Positions 18,243-26,517 of a stretch of 64,000 nucleotides of DNA are shown piece by piece (the stretch's first letter is position 1; each line of letters opens with the position of its first letter). The stretch is taken from assembly GCA_024508855.1 (NCBI GenBank), contig JANINJ010000099.1, positions 1 to 64,000 of the forward strand, in the 5' to 3' direction. The position numbers and the translations under genes were made by a program. The notes under the pieces are model-generated. The model was given only the letters and a program-made list of their open reading frames with translations. It ran no database searches and was not told the origin of the DNA. Origin of the DNA: Xanthobacteraceae bacterium (GTDB lineage: Bacteria; Pseudomonadota; Alphaproteobacteria; Rhizobiales; Xanthobacteraceae).

Positions 18243-19060
18243 GCGCGCGCCTCGACCTTGACCGGGACGTCGTCGGGATCGGCGAGCACTTCGTCTTCTT
18301 CGCCGAGATAGGCGCGCTTGACGTGCGGATCGGCCAGCACTGCGGCAGGATCGCCCTCGGCGATCTTCTTGCCGAAGTCCAGCACCACGACGCGGTGCGA
18401 GATATCCATCACCACGCCCATGTCGTGCTCGATCATCACCACCGTCATGCCGAACTCTTCGTTGAGATCGACGATGTAGCGGGCCATGTCTTCCTTCTCT
18501 TCGAAGTTCATGCCGGCCATCGGCTCGTCGAGCAGGATCAGTTTCGGCTCCAGCGCCATGGCGCGGGCCAGTTCGACGCGCTTGCGCAGGCCATAGGGCA
18601 GGGTGCCCGCGGTCGCCTTGCGTACCGACTGCAGGTCGAGGAAGTCGATGATCTCCTCGACTTTGCGACGGTGCTCGAGCTCCTCGCGCCGCGCGCCGGT
18701 GAGCCAGTACAGTGAGCCGGTGAGAAAATTATTCTTCAGGAGATGGTGGCGGCCGACCATAATGTTGTCGAGCACGCTCATATGATGGAACAGCGCAAGG
18801 TTCTGGAAGGTTCGGCCGATGCCGAGCGAGGGGCGGGCGTTCGGGGTGAGGCCGGTGATGTCCTGGCCGCGATAGAACAGTTGTCCTTCGGTCGGCCGAT
18901 AGCGGCCCGAGATGCAGTTGACGATTGAGGTCTTGCCGGCGCCGTTCGGGCCGATGATCGAGAACAGTTCGCCCTCGCGCACGCTGAAGCTGACATCGGT
19001 CAGCGCACGCACGCCACCGAAGCGCAGCGAAACCGCACGCACCTCCAACGCATCTGCCAC
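18239..19060 (-). CDS. livG: Branched-chain-type ABC transporter ATPase (LivG)
   Basis: A 273-residue ABC ATPase with Walker A IIGPNGAGKTS, the LivG-type signature LPYGLRKRVELARAMA, Walker B LILLDEPMAGM and H-loop VVMIEHDMG. It is the first gene of the minus-strand operon. GGGAGGGG at 19066-19073 sits five bases before a GTG at 19060, a far better start than the ATG at 19078 or the longer open frame. Confidence 0.88.
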   Translation of the reverse strand: MADALEVRAVSLRFGGVRALTDVSFSVREGELFSIIGPNGAGKTSIVNCISGRYRPTEGQLFYRGQDITGLTPNARPSLGIGRTFQNLALFHHMSVLDNIMVGRHHLLKNNFLTGSLYWLTGARREELEHRRKVEEIIDFLDLQSVRKATAGTLPYGLRKRVELARAMALEPKLILLDEPMAGMNFEEKEDMARYIVDLNEEFGMTVVMIEHDMGVVMDISHRVVVLDFGKKIAEGDPAAVLADPHVKRAYLGEEDEVLADPDDVPVKVEARA

Positions 19061-19179
19061 CAAATCCCCTCCCTTCATGGCGTTTGCACGCTCTTGTGGG
19101 TCGTTCCCGCCCAAGCTGGAACCGCGCCTGACCGGCATGGCCCGCTCATTATGGATTTTGCCGGCAAATCCCGACATCG

Positions 19180-19303
19180 CCAAGTCGTACGACCTTAGTC
19201 GCGGTCGTCCTTGGTCTGTCGGCACCCGCCCGACCAAGTCGTGCGAAATCCGCGCTATGCATATGGCAGGACGGCGATTTTAAATGTCTTGCGCGCGACA
19301 TTT
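19180..19303. promoter_or_regulatory. Divergent control region between livG and the Crp-type regulator
   Basis: The 329-base gap 19061-19389 holds no gene. CCAAGTCGTACGA (19180-19192) recurs as CCAAGTCGTGCGA (19233-19245), and the first copy contains the palindrome GTCGTACGAC. Nearer the regulator, AAATGTC (19282-19288) and GACATTT (19297-19303) form perfect 7-bp arms around 8 bases. These are candidate operators for the Crp-type protein or another regulator; no match to the standard FNR or CRP box was found. Confidence 0.4.
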
Positions 19304-19389
19304 CGGGGTGCAATTTGTGGATTGCCAGCCCAGAAGGCATGGCGGTGGGCCGGTAAAATCGCTTCGGCCAACAGGATGCCGCAAAGACC

Positions 19390-20064
19390 ATGATTGCTGC
19401 CGACTATCTCAAGCGCATTGCGGTGTGGTCACATGAACTGACTGGGCCGGAGTTCGAAGCCGCCCGTGCCGGCATCATCGAAAAATCGTTCAAGGCCAAC
19501 GAATTCATCTGCATGCGCGGCGATGAGTTCGAATACTGGACCGGCGTCGTCACCGGCCTCGTCAGGATCGGGACGATATCTCACGCCGGCAAGGCCGTTA
19601 CCTTTACCGGGCTAACCGCCGGGGCATGGTTCGGCGAGGGATCGGTGTTGAAGAACGAGGCGCGGCGATACGACGCGGTGGCGTTGCGCGATACACGGCT
19701 GGCGCTGATGGACCGCGCCACCTTCCACTGGCTGTTCGAGAACAGCGTGGCGTTCAATCGCTTCTTGGTCGCGCAACTGAACGAGCGCGTCGGCCAGTTC
19801 ATGGGGCTGCTGGAATACGGCCGGATGCTCGACGCGACCGCGCGGGTCGCCCGCTGCATCGCCACCTTATTCAATCCGATCCTCTATCCGGATGTCACTC
19901 CGCACCTGGAGATCACCCAGGAGGAAATCGGCGCGCTGTCCGGCATGTCGCGACAGAACGCCAACCAGTGCCTGAAGGCGCTGGAGAAGGAAGGCCTGCT
20001 GCGGCTCGAATACGGCGGCCTCGCCATCGTCGACCTCGAACGGCTGCGCCATTACGGGGAGTAA
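19390..20064 (+). CDS. Crp/Fnr-family transcription regulator
   Basis: A 224-residue protein with an N-terminal cyclic-nucleotide-binding-like jelly roll (residues about 15-130, with GVVTGLVRIG and GAWFGEGSVL) and a C-terminal winged helix (LEITQEEIGALSGMSRQNA, NQCLKALEKEGLL). It lacks the N-terminal Cys cluster of FNR, so oxygen sensing by an iron-sulphur cluster is unlikely. It is divergent from the liv/CoA-ligase operon, which it plausibly controls. Confidence 0.85.
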   Translation: MIAADYLKRIAVWSHELTGPEFEAARAGIIEKSFKANEFICMRGDEFEYWTGVVTGLVRIGTISHAGKAVTFTGLTAGAWFGEGSVLKNEARRYDAVALRDTRLALMDRATFHWLFENSVAFNRFLVAQLNERVGQFMGLLEYGRMLDATARVARCIATLFNPILYPDVTPHLEITQEEIGALSGMSRQNANQCLKALEKEGLLRLEYGGLAIVDLERLRHYGE

Positions 20065-20090
20065 CTTGGCACAGCCGTCTAATCCATATG

Positions 20091-21041
20091 TCACTGTGCA
20101 GCTATCGAGCCGCTAAACGATCCGTTGCTGCCATTGGCCTGCACGTGATTGTTGCCGGCAGACAGCAGTGCGCCTCCCGACAGCGTTGCCAAGCCCGTGC
20201 CGTTGCCGACAATTTCCGTGTTGGAAACACGCACGGTCGCATTGGGTCCGATCGAGCGGATGCCAAAAGCGTTGTTGATCGATCCGGTGTTGGCGACGAA
20301 TACGCCGATTGGGGCGTGACCGGATGAAGTAGTGGCGACGATGCCATCCTGCTTGTTGCCGGCAATTGTACTGTTCCGGATCGTGGCATTGATACCGCCA
20401 GTGCTACTGGATCCGTCAATGGCAACTCCAAAGACGTTTCCTTCGATGCGAACGTTGTCCAGTGCGACCTGCGCCGTGCCACCGGGCTGCGGTTGCACCA
20501 GAAGGCCTGCTCCTGTTCCGTTGCTGACATTGCCTCCCTTGTTGATGATGCTGTTGGAGATCATCAGCCTCGCCGGTCCGGTTGGAGCAAATTTGATGCT
20601 GCTCCCCAACGCGCCGCCGCCGATGTGAACCCGGTCAAGGATCAGGCTGCCAAAGTTGTCGAACTCGACGGGGAAAGAACTAACGGTCGAATTGCCGATG
20701 GTTACGTCGTGTATGACGATGGCGACCTCGGGTTGGCCAGACTGGATATAAACAGCATTCAGTGTCGAGCCTTCGCAGTTCAATGTGACCGAACGCCAAA
20801 CCGACATCGTGAAAGACATGTGGTCGAGACAATTGATCTGCCCGCCCCAGTCGGTTTTGAGCAACGTGGTCGTGAAGGTCTTGCACGGCGTCGCGATATT
20901 GGTGCAATCGTTGGAGTCGTTTCCGGTCGAAGCCAGATAGGTTTGCATCGCCGACTGGGCGTGACCCGGTGAGGCCAACAGTATCGAAAAAAATGCGGAC
21001 ACGGCGAATGTAACGAGCGTGAGCAGAAATACCTTTCTCAT
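20091..21041 (-). CDS. Secreted right-handed beta-helix protein, paralog B
   Basis: A 316-residue protein with a signal peptide (VFLLTLVTFAVSAFFSILLA, then SPGHAQS) and a repetitive beta-helix body. It shares with paralogs A and C the mature N-terminal Cys pair (GNDSNDCTNIATPCKTF), the block DGIVATTSSGHAPIGVFV, FGIRSIGPNATVRVS, and the end GNNHVQANGSNGSFSGSIA. Function is unknown. ATG 21041 follows GGGG. An 18-bp palindrome at 21113-21130, shared with sites at the neighbouring LuxR gene, lies about 80 bases before the start, so it is likely controlled by that regulator. Confidence 0.8.
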   Translation of the reverse strand: MRKVFLLTLVTFAVSAFFSILLASPGHAQSAMQTYLASTGNDSNDCTNIATPCKTFTTTLLKTDWGGQINCLDHMSFTMSVWRSVTLNCEGSTLNAVYIQSGQPEVAIVIHDVTIGNSTVSSFPVEFDNFGSLILDRVHIGGGALGSSIKFAPTGPARLMISNSIINKGGNVSNGTGAGLLVQPQPGGTAQVALDNVRIEGNVFGVAIDGSSSTGGINATIRNSTIAGNKQDGIVATTSSGHAPIGVFVANTGSINNAFGIRSIGPNATVRVSNTEIVGNGTGLATLSGGALLSAGNNHVQANGSNGSFSGSIAAQ

Positions 21042-21112
21042 ATGAACCCCCAGCAATGATTCAAAAGGCGTGCTTTGCAACGGGAGAGTGCTACGGGGCC
21101 TTCCCGTGTCGC

Positions 21113-21130
21113 GTCCCCCGATCGAGGGAG
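21113..21130. promoter_or_regulatory. Candidate LuxR-type operator, site 1
   Basis: GTCCCCCGATCGAGGGAG fits GTCCC-NN-GATC-NN-GGGA[C/G]. Its centre is about 80 bases before the start of beta-helix paralog B, which is transcribed away from it on the minus strand. Confidence 0.55.
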
Positions 21131-21197
21131 GCCTGAGCCGGAGCCAGCAAGAGGAGCGCAAAATACGAGTGCCGGCTTCGATGCGGTTGTGAAATCG

Positions 21198-22358
21198 CTA
21201 GTTCTCGTATGGGGCCCGGTGCGCCGGCAGATTCCCGATCATGCGCGCCAGCGCAACTTGCGAATGCACGCCGGTCTTCTCGAAGCAGCGCTTGAGATGC
21301 GTCTTCACGGTCGCAAGTGATACGCCGAGTGCGGCTGCCACTTGCGGGCCACCGATACCGCCCCCGATCAGCACTGCGACCCTTGCCTCAGCCGTTGTCA
21401 GGCCGAACGTCGTCTGCATGGTGGAAGCCGCCGCCCGCGATTTGGCGCTCGGGTCGATGATGAGGACCATGACGCGCGGGCCTCCAAGCAATTCCCACAT
21501 CGCAAAGGCCGGCGGTGGTAGCGGAACAGGCAGCACCAGCAGCGGCGCGGCCCCCGAAGGGCGTGTCAGTCGCAAGGGTTCGCACAATTCGTCGCCGGCT
21601 CCCGATGCAACGGCAAGCGCCTGCGTCAACGCGCGCGACAGCGCGGCAGTTTCGCCGGGAAAGGCGGCAGAGAGATGCAAGCCGCCGTTGCGCGTGGCGG
21701 AAAGGCCATCGCATTCCCGCAGCAACGCCTCTGCGGGCTGATTGGCGTGAACGATGCGACTCCTGCCGTCGAGCAGCAGGGCCGGATTGGGCATCAATTG
21801 CATGACACGCGTCAACTGCCGGGTGCCGTCGGTAAGGTGACCGAGCCTCAAGGTTGCATCGAGTGCGCGAAAGAGATGCGGAGTGAGCCGTTGCAGGCGC
21901 CGCACGTTCCGGTCCGCCAGTTCTGCGCCGCCGGCGGAAAGGGCAAAGCCGATCCCGCCGACGCTGCCGTCGCGCGCCAGGTCCCGATGGTTGATGCAGA
22001 ACATATCCTCGATGCCCTGCGGAGCGAGCACGTCGGCATAAAATGCAGTTCGTGAAATTTCCCCGGGCGCGACCAGCGAATTGGCGATCGTTGCTTTTCC
22101 GATCGGTACACGCGTCATCCCGCGGTTCCAGGGATTCCAAGTGTAGTGCTGCAGATAGGTCGGCGTCAGTTCTTCTGCGAGCCGGCCATTCACCTGAAAG
22201 CTGCGACCGCCTCCGGGAGGCGCGTTATAAACCAGCATTCCGCCTACGGCGTTCAGATGATCGGACAGCGTCGTCAGCAGGCCCGGCCACAAACTCGGAT
22301 CCGCCACGGTGCCGTAGATCGCATCGAGTAGCGCATTGTGCTCAGACTTGCTTGCCAT
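21198..22358 (-). CDS. LuxR-type transcription regulator
   Basis: A 386-residue protein with a C-terminal LuxR helix-turn-helix (FGLTTAEARVAVLIGGG, then ALGVSLATVKTHLKRCFEKT). The N-terminal 300 residues contain a PAS-like stretch (MPNPALLLDGRSRIVHANQ) and no autoinducer-binding motif I can recognise, so the signal is unknown. It lies between beta-helix paralog B and a small divergent membrane-protein gene; all three share the palindrome GTCCC-NN-GATC-NN-GGGAC in whole or part upstream, which makes this protein the obvious candidate to bind it. Confidence 0.85.
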   Translation of the reverse strand: MASKSEHNALLDAIYGTVADPSLWPGLLTTLSDHLNAVGGMLVYNAPPGGGRSFQVNGRLAEELTPTYLQHYTWNPWNRGMTRVPIGKATIANSLVAPGEISRTAFYADVLAPQGIEDMFCINHRDLARDGSVGGIGFALSAGGAELADRNVRRLQRLTPHLFRALDATLRLGHLTDGTRQLTRVMQLMPNPALLLDGRSRIVHANQPAEALLRECDGLSATRNGGLHLSAAFPGETAALSRALTQALAVASGAGDELCEPLRLTRPSGAAPLLVLPVPLPPPAFAMWELLGGPRVMVLIIDPSAKSRAAASTMQTTFGLTTAEARVAVLIGGGIGGPQVAAALGVSLATVKTHLKRCFEKTGVHSQVALARMIGNLPAHRAPYEN

Positions 22359-22422
22359 GAGCTTCCCCAGCCGAAAGCGCGTGGTCCAGGCTGCAAATTA
22401 CTTTGCCTGGCGTCGCCATTAT

Positions 22423-22440
22423 ATCATCCGATCGGGGGAG
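22423..22440. promoter_or_regulatory. Candidate LuxR-type operator, site 2 (half site)
   Basis: ATCATCCGATCGGGGGAG keeps the GATC centre and right arm GGGAG of sites 1 and 3, but the left arm is degenerate. Its centre is about 73 bases before the LuxR gene start. Confidence 0.45.
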
Positions 22441-22498
22441 GGCACGAGAAGTTGAAAGCCAATCCCGGAGGTCGCTGTTGAATAAATGTGCAGCGATC

Positions 22499-22516
22499 GT
22501 CCCTTGATCGGGGGAC
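22499..22516. promoter_or_regulatory. Candidate LuxR-type operator, site 3
   Basis: GTCCCTTGATCGGGGGAC has perfect GTCCC/GGGAC arms around a GATC centre. Its centre is about 80 bases before the likely start of the small membrane-protein gene and about 150 before the divergent LuxR gene. Confidence 0.55.
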
Positions 22517-22586
22517 GACGGCCGGACGGCAGGCGTGGTTATGTCCACTGTCGCTATCCCAAGACACGATCCCAACACACGAGTGC

Positions 22587-22829
22587 GTGGTGGACCTGTC
22601 CGGCTACATTGCTTCGTTTCTGGTGTTCTTGACCTTCTATATGAAGGACATGGTGGCACTGCGCATTGTCGCCTTATGCAGCAACGTGGCGTTTCTGGTT
22701 TACGCCGGCGGATTGCACCTGCTGCCGATCCTTTTTCTGCACGGCGCGCTGATCCCGATCAACATTTGCAGATTGACGTCGGCTATTCGCGCCAACCGGC
22801 CGACCGTATCGCCACGCCGCGCCGGCTGA
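22587..22829 (+). CDS. Small membrane protein, YgjV-like
   Basis: About 80 residues with three hydrophobic segments (SGYIASFLVFLTFY, LRIVALCSNVAFLVYAGG, LLPILFLHGALIPINI). The pattern LRIVA.CSN..F..YAGG....P..LHG.L.PIN is shared with small inner-membrane proteins and with membrane parts of cyclic-nucleotide-binding proteins of this bacterial group; function is unknown. The start is uncertain: GTG 22587 or GTG 22590, neither with a strong ribosome site. A palindrome shared with the LuxR gene lies about 80 bases upstream. Confidence 0.65.
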   Translation: MVDLSGYIASFLVFLTFYMKDMVALRIVALCSNVAFLVYAGGLHLLPILFLHGALIPINICRLTSAIRANRPTVSPRRAG

Positions 22830-22839
22830 TCCAGTCCAA

Positions 22840-22895
22840 TGCACCGATCGCAAGAGATGCGGGCCCATGAAGGGCCGCACGGCGCGTCGCGTTGT
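22840..22895 (-). pseudogene. Short remnant resembling the neighbouring CoA-transferase gene
   Basis: Read on the minus strand, this stretch encodes RRAVRPFMGPHLLRSV, close to QPAVRPFMGPHLLPSV inside the CoA transferase at 23992-26436 (DNA at about 24185-24240). Roughly 36 of 50 aligned bases agree. No start, stop or wider coding context fits, so it looks like a decayed duplicate fragment. Confidence 0.4.
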
Positions 22896-23019
22896 CTCCG
22901 ACAAGATTAAAGTTCCACGAAATCAATCGATTAGCCAGACCACAAGTATGGATTCGTTAACGCCGCGGCTTTAGTCCATAAAGGGATAGGTTAGATTCCC
23001 GGCCGCTGCTGGATCGACA

Positions 23020-23976
23020 ATGAGAAATGAAGCAAACCATGTTGCCGCATCATTGCCGGCCGAGGTTCGCGTGCGGCTCTACGATCAGGCATTGGGCTCT
23101 GCCCGTATCGGCGCATGGGAGTGCGAACTCGCGACCGAGCGTCTGACCTGGACCACCGGGGTCTACGACATCTTTGGCTATCCGGTGGGCAACCCGCTTC
23201 GGCGCTCGAGCATTGTCGATCTCTATGTCGACGAATCCCGACGCAACATGGAACTCGCTCGGGCCGAGGTGATCCGGACCGGCCGTCCGGCGTCGGTCGA
23301 TGTCGAGATCAGGACCTGGCGTGGCGAACGGCGATGGATGCGCCTCGCGATCCACGCGGCCGGAGAGGGCGGACGCCCGCTGCGTATCTTCGGCTCCAAG
23401 CAGGACATCACTGCCGATCGGCTGGCACTGGAGAGCCTGCGGCAGCGGGCCGAGACCGATCCGCTGACCGGCCTCGCCAATCGCTCTGTATTCCAGGCGC
23501 GTTATTGCGAAGTCGTCGGCGACGGTCTGAATCATGGTTTTGCGTCGGCGCTCGTGTTGATCGACCTCGACCGCTTCAAGGAGCTGAACGATACATTCGG
23601 CCATGAAGCCGGCGACGCTTGCCTGCGCGAGATCGCGATGCGTTTGGAGCGGGCGTTCTGCAATGCGGGCCTGGTTGCGCGGTTGGGGGGCGATGAGTTT
23701 GCGCTGATCCTGCGCGCGCCGACGGCTCCTGCACAGATCGTGCATGTGTTGCAGAAAACCGTTGCGATGCTGTCCCGTCCGCTGTTCTGGAACGGTCTTC
23801 GCCTCGAAGTCGGTGCTTCGATCGGGGCTGCCCTTGTCGGCCGGCCGCATCGCCGCCGGATCACCGAGTTGTTCGCAGAGGCCGACATCGCGCTCTATGA
23901 TGCGAAGGCCGCCGGCCGCAACAAGGTCTATCTGTTCGGCGACCGGGGAGCCGTGTCACCCGAAGCTGTGGCGTGA
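23020..23976 (+). CDS. PAS-GGDEF diguanylate cyclase
   Basis: A 318-residue soluble protein. Residues about 20-135 are a PAS fold (IGAWECELATERLTWTTGVYD, DVEIRTWRGERRWMRL), and residues about 145-310 a GGDEF domain with TDPLTGLANR and an intact active site RLGGDEFAL near residue 224. The RxxD product-inhibition site expected just before it is replaced (CNAG), so feedback by c-di-GMP through that site is unlikely. It should make c-di-GMP from two GTP in response to the PAS input. No EAL domain is present. Confidence 0.9.
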   Translation: MRNEANHVAASLPAEVRVRLYDQALGSARIGAWECELATERLTWTTGVYDIFGYPVGNPLRRSSIVDLYVDESRRNMELARAEVIRTGRPASVDVEIRTWRGERRWMRLAIHAAGEGGRPLRIFGSKQDITADRLALESLRQRAETDPLTGLANRSVFQARYCEVVGDGLNHGFASALVLIDLDRFKELNDTFGHEAGDACLREIAMRLERAFCNAGLVARLGGDEFALILRAPTAPAQIVHVLQKTVAMLSRPLFWNGLRLEVGASIGAALVGRPHRRRITELFAEADIALYDAKAAGRNKVYLFGDRGAVSPEAVA

Positions 23977-23991
23977 GCGGCCGGGATCGGC

Positions 23992-26436
23992 CTACGCCGC
24001 CTTCGCCTTGCTCTTCTTCGATGTCGCGGTGGTGCCGATCACGCCGTCGGCCGCCAGTTGTGCGATCTCGCCCGCACCGAGGCCGAGCACGTCGCGAAGC
24101 ACTTCCTCATTGTGCTGTCCCAGTGTCGGCGCCAGCCGCTCGATCGGGTAGGGCAGCAGCGCGTCGCCTTCGCGATAGGACACCGACGGCAGCAAATGCG
24201 GCCCCATGAACGGCCGCACCGCCGGTTGCCAGTGGCCGGTCTTCATCAGATGCGGATCGGATGCGAGATCGACCGGCAAACGTGCCACGCCCGCGGCGAT
24301 GCCGGCCGCTTGCAGCGTCACCATCGCGAGGTCCGGCCGCACCGTCGTCGTCCAGTGCCGGATCGCGACTTCGATGCGGTCTTCCTCCTTGCGGCGGCCT
24401 TCTGCCGTGGCCAGCGCTTTGTCGTCGGCGAGATCGGGGCGGTGCATGATGTGGCACAGCTTCGGCCACTCGTCGTCCGATCGGATCGCGAGCGTGATCC
24501 ACTGGTCTTCGCCGAGGCACGGAAAGCATCCGTTCGGCACGAAGCGCGGATGGCGATTGCCGATGCGTGGTCCTGACTTGCCGGTGGCGGATTGCTCGAT
24601 GATCGACGGCGCCACAAGCTGCATGCTGCATTCGACCTGCGAGAGATCGATGTGCTGGCCTTCGCCGCTCTTCTTCTGCTGCATGAAGCCGAGCATCAAT
24701 GCGCTTGCCGCACTGACGCCGCCGATCGGATCGCCGAGCGCCGCGTGCAGCATGGTCGGCGGATCGTCCTCGCGCCCGGTGACCGAGGGCAGGCCGGAAG
24801 CTTGCTCCAGGGTCGAGCCGTAGGCGCGGCATGCGCTCCAGTCACCGGTCATGCCGAAGGCGGGCATTGTGACCACGACGAGACGCGGATTGAGCTTCAG
24901 CATGTGCGCGGCGTCGAGGCCGAGCCGCGGCAGCACATCGGCGGCGTAGTTGTCGATCACCGCATCCGCACCTTCGATCAGGCGCTTCAGCAACGACAGG
25001 CCGATCCCGGTGGTGAGGTCCAGCGTGATGCCGCGCTTGTTGCGGTTCATCATCTGGAACCAGTAGGTCTTCTCGTAAGTGCGTTCCGGATGATACGGCC
25101 CGCGCGGATCGGTGCCGCGAAACCAGTCCGGATACTGGCACGATTCCACCTTGATGACGTCGGCGCCGAGATCGCCCATCTGCCGCGTTGCCGTCGGTCC
25201 GGCCCAACCCATGGTGAGGTCGATGATCCGCAGCCCCTTCAGCGGCAGCGGGTCGTCCGCCGTTGCCGCGCGTGTCGCGACGCGCTTGCGCGAGGGTAGC
25301 GGCTTGCCATCGTCGGCACCTGCGAGCGGCGCAGTGCCGTTGGGTTTCGGCAGCGAGCGCGTCAGGTGTTGCGGCAGCACCGGCGCATCGAACGAAGCGT
25401 TGCCGATCGTGACCGGCGCGAAAGCCCCCCGATCGCGATAGACTTTCTGCGTCAGCAGCCCTGCCATGTCGGGCACGATGGCGAGCGGCAGCCGCAGCGC
25501 GATGCCTTGCTCGAACCACTCTTTCGCGGTCTTCTGCATCAGCACCGGCTTGATGATGCCGGTCAATTCGTCGGCGTGATTGTAACGATCCGCCGTTGCC
25601 GAATAGCGCGGATCGGGGCCCAGTTCCGGCAAGCCGATCAGCGTGCAGAAGCCGACCCATTGCGCCGGCGTCACGACGGTGACGCCGAGCCAGCCTTCCC
25701 TGGTAGCGAAATTGCCGACCGGGAAGCCGCGGCCGAAACGATTGATCGCCAGCCGTGGCCGGGTGAAGCCGGATTCCAGCGCCAGCCCAGTATCGAATTC
25801 GCTGATCTGCAGCATCGCCTCGAACGCATTGACGGCGAAGCGCCGCGCGCCGTTTGCGCGGCCATAGAGACCGGCGAGCGATGGAATGAAAGCGGTCAGT
25901 CCGGCGACGATCGCGATCTGACCGTCGCGTGGTAGCACCGGCGGGCCTTCCGCGGCGCCGACCAGCTTCACCAGTCCGGCGAGGCTGCGACACACCGAGT
26001 CGGTCACCGCATAGTCGCGATACGCTCCATGTTCGCCGAACCACGACATCGCGGTGATGGCGAGTGCGGGATCGCTGGCGCGCAACTGCTCGTGCGACAG
26101 CAGCGATGTTTCGATGACGGAAGGCGGTCGCCCGTCCAGCAAGAGATCCGCGCTGTTCAGAAGTGCGCGGACTTTTTGTATGTCGGCCGGATTATCGAGA
26201 TCGGCGCTGATGCTGTGCTTGTTGGTGTTGAGCCACGCCGCATAGGCGCTCTCATGGTTGCCGTTGCCTGCATCGACCAGCGGCGCGATACGCCGCATCG
26301 GATCGCCGCTCGGCGGTTCAACCTTGATGACCTCCGCGCCGAAATCCGAAAACAGCTTGCCGCAATATGCGAGCGCATCGCCGGAGCCAATTTCCACTAC
26401 GCGCAATTCCGACAACGGCAGTCCCGGCATGTGCAT
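23992..26436 (-). CDS. Tandem two-domain family III CoA transferase (CaiB/BaiF)
   Basis: At 814 residues this is twice the usual CaiB length. Domain 1 (about 1-385) begins LRVVEIGSGDALAYCGKLFSDFGAEVIKVEPPSGD; domain 2 (about 405-790) repeats the pattern LRIIDLTMGWAGPTATRQMGDLGADVIKVES. The family moves CoA between carboxylic acids through an Asp-linked intermediate. The segment that should carry that Asp reads AVTDSVCRSLAG in domain 1 but RAYGSTLEQASG in domain 2, so only domain 1 appears to keep it. Substrate unknown; the liv and CoA-ligase genes nearby fit acid catabolism. Confidence 0.85.
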   Translation of the reverse strand: MHMPGLPLSELRVVEIGSGDALAYCGKLFSDFGAEVIKVEPPSGDPMRRIAPLVDAGNGNHESAYAAWLNTNKHSISADLDNPADIQKVRALLNSADLLLDGRPPSVIETSLLSHEQLRASDPALAITAMSWFGEHGAYRDYAVTDSVCRSLAGLVKLVGAAEGPPVLPRDGQIAIVAGLTAFIPSLAGLYGRANGARRFAVNAFEAMLQISEFDTGLALESGFTRPRLAINRFGRGFPVGNFATREGWLGVTVVTPAQWVGFCTLIGLPELGPDPRYSATADRYNHADELTGIIKPVLMQKTAKEWFEQGIALRLPLAIVPDMAGLLTQKVYRDRGAFAPVTIGNASFDAPVLPQHLTRSLPKPNGTAPLAGADDGKPLPSRKRVATRAATADDPLPLKGLRIIDLTMGWAGPTATRQMGDLGADVIKVESCQYPDWFRGTDPRGPYHPERTYEKTYWFQMMNRNKRGITLDLTTGIGLSLLKRLIEGADAVIDNYAADVLPRLGLDAAHMLKLNPRLVVVTMPAFGMTGDWSACRAYGSTLEQASGLPSVTGREDDPPTMLHAALGDPIGGVSAASALMLGFMQQKKSGEGQHIDLSQVECSMQLVAPSIIEQSATGKSGPRIGNRHPRFVPNGCFPCLGEDQWITLAIRSDDEWPKLCHIMHRPDLADDKALATAEGRRKEEDRIEVAIRHWTTTVRPDLAMVTLQAAGIAAGVARLPVDLASDPHLMKTGHWQPAVRPFMGPHLLPSVSYREGDALLPYPIERLAPTLGQHNEEVLRDVLGLGAGEIAQLAADGVIGTTATSKKSKAKAA

Positions 26437-26517
26437 CCGCCCTGTTTTTTCGTTGCCGACATAATGTCTGCGTGGGCGAACGCGTCAAGTCGCGCGGGAT
26501 TTCGGCGGGACATTCCA

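Noticed and set aside
19061-19389. FNR or CRP consensus box
   Set aside because: No TTGAT-N4-ATCAA or TGTGA-N6-TCACA match was found; only unassigned repeats are reported.
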